DNA from: Butyrivibrio sp. NC2002
GTDB lineage: Bacteria; Bacillota; Clostridia; Lachnospirales; Lachnospiraceae
Assembly (NCBI RefSeq): GCF_000702265.1
Contig: NZ_JNKZ01000010.1
Location: 62,001-126,000, forward strand
DNA length: 64,000 nucleotides
Reading direction: 5' to 3'
The translations under genes were made by a program, and so were the position numbers. The first letter of the stretch is position 1, and each line of letters opens with the position of its first letter. This document shows, one piece after another, positions 59,332-64,000 of the stretch. The notes under the pieces are model-generated. The model saw only the letters and a list, made by a program, of their open reading frames with translations, did not search any database and was not told the DNA's origin.

Positions 59332-60357
59332 TCAAATAGTGCTGACCGTCTCCCCTTCGTTAAGATGCCCCGGAATATTGACCTGTTCGGTTAATGAAGT
59401 CTTTGGATTCTCTATCGAATCTATAAGCTTCTCCGCTGCACGTCTTCCCAACATATCAGTGTCCTGAACTATTGTTGTAAGCTGCGGACTGTATTTCATT
59501 GCTATATCTATTCCGTCGTATCCGGCAATTGAGATATCCTCAGGAATCCTAAGTCCATGTTCCTTAAGGGAATTTATACCTCCAAATGCTGAAAAATCAT
59601 CAGGATAGATAATACATGTTGGTCTATCATCTAAACTCAGAAGTTTATCTGTGGCCTCCTTAGCTGCCTCAGTGTCACGATAGTCAATTTCGTAAATATA
59701 CTCGTCCGGAATATCTATACCGTAATCAAGTGTTGTCTTATAAAAAGACTGTACTCGTGCCTTTGTAACTGCTGATTCAGCACCATGAATATATGCTATT
59801 TTTCTGTGCCCCTTTTCAATTATGTAAGTAACCAGCTCCTTCATGCCGTTTACGTTGTCAGAAACAATCGCCGATCTGTCGTTAAAAACATGGTCAATTG
59901 TTACTACAGGAATATTTCCTCTGACAAGTTCTTCAACTTCGGGGTTGTAGAAATCCACACAGGCAATCGCAACACCATCAAAATTTCTGTATCTTGCATG
60001 TGCCAGATATGACATATATCCTTGCGAACTTCTGTTGTTACTAATAAATGTAAGGTCGTATCCTCGCTCTTCTATCGTTTTCTTAAAGCTCTCTATAACT
60101 CTCGAAAAATAACTATGTGTCAGTCCGCTCTGCATATCATCCATAAACAGTATTCCTATATTGTAGGTTCTGTTTGTTTTCAGAGCCTTGGCTGCGAAAT
60201 TAGGAAAATACCCCATCTCTTCAGCCGTCTGGCGGACTAAATTTTTCGTTTCCTCGCCAATATCCGATTGATCATTTAAAGCCTTCGAAACCGTAGCGAC
60301 AGATACGTTGCACGCTGCTGCTATATCTTTTAATGAAACTGCTTTACGCGCTGCCAT
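59332..60357 (-). CDS. LacI family transcriptional regulator
   Basis: The 341-residue protein has the N-terminal LacI helix-turn-helix (SLKDIAAACNVSVATVSKALNDQ, about residues 8-30), the hinge region (FPNFAAKALKTNRT), and a periplasmic binding protein-like sensor domain (about 68-335; GVAIACVDFYNP, TIDHVFNDRSAIVSDNVNG, CIIYPDDFSAFGGINSL). AGGGGG precedes the ATG. It heads the importer operon and is divergent from cellobiose phosphorylase, so it probably represses both and releases on a cello-oligosaccharide. Matching operator candidates are present at both promoters. Confidence 0.92.
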   Translation of the reverse strand: MAARKAVSLKDIAAACNVSVATVSKALNDQSDIGEETKNLVRQTAEEMGYFPNFAAKALKTNRTYNIGILFMDDMQSGLTHSYFSRVIESFKKTIEERGYDLTFISNNRSSQGYMSYLAHARYRNFDGVAIACVDFYNPEVEELVRGNIPVVTIDHVFNDRSAIVSDNVNGMKELVTYIIEKGHRKIAYIHGAESAVTKARVQSFYKTTLDYGIDIPDEYIYEIDYRDTEAAKEATDKLLSLDDRPTCIIYPDDFSAFGGINSLKEHGLRIPEDISIAGYDGIDIAMKYSPQLTTIVQDTDMLGRRAAEKLIDSIENPKTSLTEQVNIPGHLNEGETVSTI

Positions 60358-60378
60358 CTGTCCCCCTTATGGATTTTA

Positions 60379-60392
60379 CTAAATCGTTTTCG
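60379..60392. promoter_or_regulatory. LacI-type operator at the importer promoter
   Basis: The 14-bp sequence CTAAATCGTTTTCG is a near-palindrome centred on CG (five of seven positions match between halves). It lies at about +1 to +14 of the minus-strand promoter and shares AATCGTTT with the operator at 60647-60660. Confidence 0.6.
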
Positions 60393-60399
60393 TAACTCG

Positions 60400-60428
60400 A
60401 ATATACATCACATTTTCCATTAAATCAA
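60400..60428 (-). promoter_or_regulatory. Promoter of the LacI-importer operon
   Basis: On the minus strand TTGATT (60428-60423) and TATATT (60405-60400) are 17 bp apart. The transcription start would fall on the adjacent operator. Confidence 0.6.
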
Positions 60429-60599
60429 GATATGATTTTCATAATCTTGTGCAATTTGTATATTTTTGTAAAAAATACATAAATTTACGTGGTCGAAATT
60501 TTATATTTATCACAAAAAAATCTAAAATCCGCTCTTAATCTAAAGTTTTGTTAAGCAGCAAGACGCAAATGCAGATAAATACTGAATTCTAATTTTCCC

Positions 60600-60628
60600 T
60601 TGAAATATCTGAATCTATACAATATAAT
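60600..60628 (+). promoter_or_regulatory. Promoter of cellobiose phosphorylase
   Basis: TTGAAA (60600-60605) and a perfect TATAAT (60623-60628) are 17 bp apart, giving a strong sigma-A promoter. The start would be near 60635, ~45 bp before the coding region. Confidence 0.8.
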
Positions 60629-60646
60629 CCATTGTAAGTTGATTTG

Positions 60647-60660
60647 CTTAATCGTTTAAG
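60647..60660. promoter_or_regulatory. LacI-type operator downstream of the cellobiose phosphorylase promoter
   Basis: CTTAATCGTTTAAG is a 14-bp palindrome centred on CG with one mismatch per half. It lies at about +12 to +25, where a bound repressor would block elongation or initiation. It shares AATCGTTT with the operator at 60379-60392. Confidence 0.65.
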
Positions 60661-60679
60661 AATACATGGAGGATGTTCA

Positions 60680-63112
60680 ATGAAATACGGATTTTTTGAT
60701 GATAAAAACCGCGAATATGTAATCACTACACCAAAGACTCCACTGCCCTGGATCAACTACCTCGGCAACAAGGATTTCTTTTCTTTAATATCCAATACAT
60801 GTGGTGGTTATTCTTTCTATAAGGATGCAAAACTCCTTAGACTTACCAGATATCGTTATAACAATGTTCCTTACGATAACAATGGTAAATATTTATATAT
60901 TAAGGATGGCGAGACCGTATGGAATCCCGGCTGGCAGCCTGTTAAAACTGCCCTCGATGCATACGAATGCCGTCATGGTATCGGCTACAGCAAATTCACA
61001 TCCAGGAAAAATGATGTTGAAGCTGCAGTTCTTACCTTTGTTCCAATGAACGACACCTGCGAAATCTCTCATGTCAAGCTCACCAACACAGGCGCTTCAG
61101 AGAAAAAAATACAGCTTTTCTCTTATGTAGAATGGTGCCTTTGGAATGCAGATGACGATATGAAAAACTTCCAGAGAAACTTAAGTACCGGTGAAGTTGA
61201 GATTGTAGATTCAACCATTTTCCATAAGACAGAGTACAGAGAGCGTAGAAATCACTATGCTATCTATTCAGTAAATTCCAAGGTTGATGCTATAGATACA
61301 AGCAGAGATGCATTCCTTGGTGCATACAACGGCCCCGATCATCCCGATGCTGTATTTGCAGGTCAGCTGACAAATTCAGTAGCAAGTGGCTGGTCACCGG
61401 TTGCTGCACACCAGATTGACATTGTTCTTGCTCCCGGCGAGAGCAAAACATTCAACTTCATCCTCGGATATGTAGAAAATCCTGAAGATGACAAGTGGGA
61501 ATCACATGGAATCATCAACAAAAAGCGTGCAAATGAGATGATTGCAAGATATCAGTCAGATTCTGACGTTGAGAAGGCATTTGCTGAGCTCAATGCATAT
61601 TGGGACAACCTCCTTTCAATCTACCACGTTGAATCTTCCAACGATAAGGTTGATCGCATGGTTAATATCTGGAATCAATATCAGTGCATGGTTACATTCA
61701 ACATGTCCAGATCTGCTTCTTATTATGAATCCGGTATCGGTCGTGGAATGGGCTTTAGAGATTCATGTCAGGATCTTCTTGGCTTTGTACATCTTATTCC
61801 CGACAGAGCAAGAGAGAGAATTATTGATATCGCATCCACTCAGTTCCAGGATGGTAGCGCATATCACCAGTATCAGCCTCTTACCAAGAAAGGTAACTCA
61901 GATATTGGCTCAGGCTTCAACGATGATCCGCTTTGGCTCATTGCAGGAACAAGCGCATATATCCGTGAAACAGGCGATATGACTATTCTTGATGAGCAGG
62001 TTCCTTTCGACAACGACATGAGCGTAGCTACACCTCTTATGAACCATTTAAAGAGAAGCTTTGATTATATCGTTAACCACAAAGGCCCTCACAATCTGCC
62101 TCTTATCGGTCGTGCAGACTGGAATGACTGCCTGAACCTTAACTGTTTCTCAGCTCATCCGGGTGAATCCTTCCAGACATTTGGTCCCAGCGAAGGTCCT
62201 GTTGCTGAATCCGTATTTATCGCAGGCATGTTTGTAAAATATGGCGAAGAATATGCTCAGCTTTGCGAACTTAAGGGCGATGATGCAGAGGCTGCACGCG
62301 CAAGAGATGAAGTAAAGAAGATGTACGATGCTGTTTGCACTGCAGGTTGGGACGGCGAATGGTTTGTACGTGCTTATGATGCAAATTCAAAGAAGGTCGG
62401 CTCTCACGAGTGTAAAGAAGGTCAGATCTACATCGAGCCTCAGGGCTTCTGCGTACTTGCAGGAATCGGTGTTAAGGAAGGCCTTGCAGAAAAAGCTCTC
62501 AAGAGCGTAAAAGAAAAGCTTGATACAAAATACGGCATAATGATCCTTCAGCCCGCTTACACAGAGTATCATCTAGAGCTCGGTGAAGTAAGTTCATATC
62601 CGCCGGGATACAAGGAAAATGCAGGTATTTTCTGCCACAACAATCCTTGGGTATCCATCGCTGAAACTGTACTTGGACATGGCGACAGAGCATTTGAGAT
62701 ATATCAAAAGACCTGCCCTGCTTATGTTGAGGAAATCAGTGACATTCATTGCACTGAGCCTTATGTATATTCACAGATGGTAGCCGGAAAAGATGCTAAG
62801 TTCTTCGGACAGGGCAAAAACAGCTGGCTTACCGGAACTGCAGCTTGGACATTTGTTAATATTTCTCAGTATATCCTGGGAATTTATCCTACACATAAGG
62901 GACTTTCAGTTGATCCCTGTGTACCTGCTTCTTTTGGAGATTTCAAGATTACAAGAAAGTACAGAGGTGCTACTTACAACATCTCAGTTAAGACAAACGG
63001 TGTTGAAAAGGGCATCAAGAAGCTCATTGTAAATGGCAAAGAAATCGACGGATGCGTAATTCCTTACGATGCTTCCGTAAAAGAATATCAGGTTGAAGCA
63101 ATAATGGGTTAA
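60680..63112 (+). CDS. cbp: Cellobiose phosphorylase, glycoside hydrolase family 94
   Basis: The 810-residue protein has the length and architecture of cellobiose phosphorylase: an N-terminal beta-sandwich (about 1-270), a linker, and an (alpha/alpha)6 barrel (about 305-720). It phosphorolyses cellobiose to glucose-1-phosphate and glucose in the cytoplasm, saving one ATP. Key signatures are [20 protein letters not shown] at the start, [15 protein letters not shown] with RDSCQD at 360-365 (the catalytic Asp region), and [12 protein letters not shown] near the sugar site. The ATG at 60680 follows GGAGG by seven bases; an upstream TTG frame is not preferred. Cellodextrin phosphorylases are ~170 residues longer. 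It has its own strong promoter and LacI operator. Confidence 0.93.
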   Translation: MKYGFFDDKNREYVITTPKTPLPWINYLGNKDFFSLISNTCGGYSFYKDAKLLRLTRYRYNNVPYDNNGKYLYIKDGETVWNPGWQPVKTALDAYECRHGIGYSKFTSRKNDVEAAVLTFVPMNDTCEISHVKLTNTGASEKKIQLFSYVEWCLWNADDDMKNFQRNLSTGEVEIVDSTIFHKTEYRERRNHYAIYSVNSKVDAIDTSRDAFLGAYNGPDHPDAVFAGQLTNSVASGWSPVAAHQIDIVLAPGESKTFNFILGYVENPEDDKWESHGIINKKRANEMIARYQSDSDVEKAFAELNAYWDNLLSIYHVESSNDKVDRMVNIWNQYQCMVTFNMSRSASYYESGIGRGMGFRDSCQDLLGFVHLIPDRARERIIDIASTQFQDGSAYHQYQPLTKKGNSDIGSGFNDDPLWLIAGTSAYIRETGDMTILDEQVPFDNDMSVATPLMNHLKRSFDYIVNHKGPHNLPLIGRADWNDCLNLNCFSAHPGESFQTFGPSEGPVAESVFIAGMFVKYGEEYAQLCELKGDDAEAARARDEVKKMYDAVCTAGWDGEWFVRAYDANSKKVGSHECKEGQIYIEPQGFCVLAGIGVKEGLAEKALKSVKEKLDTKYGIMILQPAYTEYHLELGEVSSYPPGYKENAGIFCHNNPWVSIAETVLGHGDRAFEIYQKTCPAYVEEISDIHCTEPYVYSQMVAGKDAKFFGQGKNSWLTGTAAWTFVNISQYILGIYPTHKGLSVDPCVPASFGDFKITRKYRGATYNISVKTNGVEKGIKKLIVNGKEIDGCVIPYDASVKEYQVEAIMG

Positions 63113-63155
63113 TACCAATAATTACTAAACCTTTTTCTATAATCCTTCCTATGTG

Positions 63156-63190
63156 AAAAGCTCCCGGTGTACCCCCACCGAGAGCTTTTT
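63156..63190. terminator. Terminator after cellobiose phosphorylase
   Basis: AAAAGCTCCCGGTG (63156-63169) and CACCGAGAGCTTTT (63176-63189) form a 14-bp stem with one C-A mismatch and a 6-nt loop, followed by T. It lies between the converging phosphorylase and HD-protein genes and can serve both. Confidence 0.75.
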
Positions 63191-63226
63191 AATTGTTTTT
63201 ATCGTTTTGATTTAATATAACACATG

Positions 63227-63883
63227 TTATGCTTTCATGATAAATGCTTTTATCGTTTCAATCGTACTTCTTAGCTGATATTTGATAAGGAATACAGCAT
63301 CATTGTATGCAGGACTATCATGCTTCATCTTTTCAAGAATGGGACACAGATACTCCTGCGTCTCTTCTATGTAGTCGATCATCTTCTCATTTGAAAAAGC
63401 TAGTGCCATGAGCCCTATATTGTTACATCTGTCGAGAGCTTTGACAATTGATGCCGTTTCATCAGATGCTATCCCATCAAAGTATTTTTTCCTGTTTTCA
63501 GGTGTTCCGGTATAGTCATCCGGTTTCGTCAACAGAAAGACTGAATGTTTTACCGGTTCTGAAAATGGCAGCTTTTCAGGTTTAACCCCGCAATCCTCGC
63601 AAACATCGTGAAGAAGGATCGTAGCAAGGACCTTGTCATCCTTAATTCCCATAGCATGCGCATGACAAGCCATCATTAAAGGATGGATTATGTATGGAAT
63701 ATGTTCATCAGAAAAATGACTGGTATGTCTTGACTGTCCTGAATGCTTATCACGCGCGTAATACAAAGCCTGATAAGTTTCCGTCAGGTTTTCCTCAATT
63801 GCATACCCCAATAGACGAGTGAACATGTGATCCTCGGAAAAAATCCTGTCTTTAAGGATCCATGCCGGTTTTTTTTCTCCCAT
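63227..63883 (-). CDS. HD-domain protein of the SpoT/MESH1 hydrolase type
   Basis: The ~218-residue protein has the HD_4 hydrolase pattern: PYIIHPLMMACHA (first metal His), ATILLHDVCEDCG (HDxxED, with the HD metal residues), and VKALDRCNNIG (the late Asp-Arg-x-x-Asn). This set is shared by the SpoT hydrolase domain and the small alarmone hydrolases. These enzymes remove pyrophosphate from (p)ppGpp, or in MESH1 also act on NADPH. It has no synthetase domain. The ATG at 63883 follows GGAGAA; upstream in-frame starts lack a better site. The substrate is not proven. Confidence 0.78.
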   Translation of the reverse strand: MGEKKPAWILKDRIFSEDHMFTRLLGYAIEENLTETYQALYYARDKHSGQSRHTSHFSDEHIPYIIHPLMMACHAHAMGIKDDKVLATILLHDVCEDCGVKPEKLPFSEPVKHSVFLLTKPDDYTGTPENRKKYFDGIASDETASIVKALDRCNNIGLMALAFSNEKMIDYIEETQEYLCPILEKMKHDSPAYNDAVFLIKYQLRSTIETIKAFIMKA

Positions 63884-64000
63884 ATCGTTCTCCATAAACA
63901 ATTTGACAAAAAGTCTCCGGTAAGCAAAGCTTAACATAAAAAACATCATTTGTTTAGAACGATATTTATTAAACTTTTATATAAAGATGACTTCTTGCAG

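Larger units (their letters stand above)
60358..60679. other. Divergent control region between lacI-type gene and cellobiose phosphorylase
   Basis: This ~320-bp gap is AT-rich and has no gene. It holds two opposite promoters, each with a LacI-type operator just downstream of the -10 (listed separately). Between them, about 60440-60595, only AT-rich tracts were seen; a possible T/A-rich activator or catabolite site could not be defined. Confidence 0.6.

Overview
The window looks like chromosome from an anaerobic, fibre-degrading Firmicute of the Lachnospiraceae, most like Butyrivibrio or Pseudobutyrivibrio. This is inferred from moderate-to-low GC, strong GGAGG-type ribosome binding sites, an oxygen-sensitive Fe-S serine dehydratase, an anaerobic ribonucleotide reductase, the anaerobic (early cobalt insertion) B12 pathway, and glycan genes: a cytoplasmic GH9 cellodextrinase-like enzyme, a GH127 arabinofuranosidase and a GH94 cellobiose phosphorylase. 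No rRNA, tRNA, CRISPR array, insertion sequence or phage gene was seen.

Layout. Positions 1-9.4 kb: truncated GH9 gene (minus), sdaAB-sdaAA serine dehydratase, a HelD-type helicase, a double-glycine peptide with a zinc-ribbon-like core beside a zinc-ribbon membrane protein, GH127 (minus) and a MATE exporter. Positions 9.4-21.6 kb, all minus: MBL-fold hydrolase, synthetase-only RelA/SpoT protein, PspC protein, a lipoprotein with a structured leader, a run VWA lipoprotein - ECF sigma - membrane anti-sigma-like protein - phosphatase - ion transporter, then a diguanylate cyclase and a chemoreceptor. Positions 22.1-41.7 kb: one long minus-strand cobalamin operon behind a cobalamin riboswitch with its own terminator. 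Its order is cbiK, substrate-binding lipoprotein, cobQ/cbiP, cbiC, cbiD, cbiF, permease, ATPase, cbiG, cbiH, cbiJ-E-T fusion, cbiA, cobT, cobU, cobS, cbiB, cobD. Positions 41.8-49.1 kb: an orphan two-part substrate-binding lipoprotein, an alpha/beta hydrolase, a PAP2 phosphatase and a very large hybrid histidine kinase. Positions 49.2-55.6 kb: nrdG, nrdD behind paired NrdR boxes, an HTH protein, a second MATE exporter and an AEC transporter. Positions 55.7-63.1 kb: a LacI-controlled sugar ABC importer divergent from cellobiose phosphorylase. Last comes a hydrolase-only HD protein of the SpoT/MESH1 type.

How it works together. The B12 operon combines uptake (binding protein, permease, ATPase) with de novo corrin synthesis and nucleotide-loop assembly, so one riboswitch probably shuts off both salvage and synthesis. 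Its most unusual feature is that the cobaltochelatase CbiK is an exported lipoprotein. CbiK shares an N-terminal module with the neighbouring binding protein, which suggests tetrapyrrole, corrinoid or cobalt handling outside the membrane. The 3' end is a cello-oligosaccharide-type uptake and phosphorolysis module with matching LacI operators in both divergent promoters.

Gene starts were chosen by ribosome binding site and family N-terminus. In several places a longer reading frame begins at a TTG that lies inside the ribosome binding site itself, and the downstream ATG was preferred.
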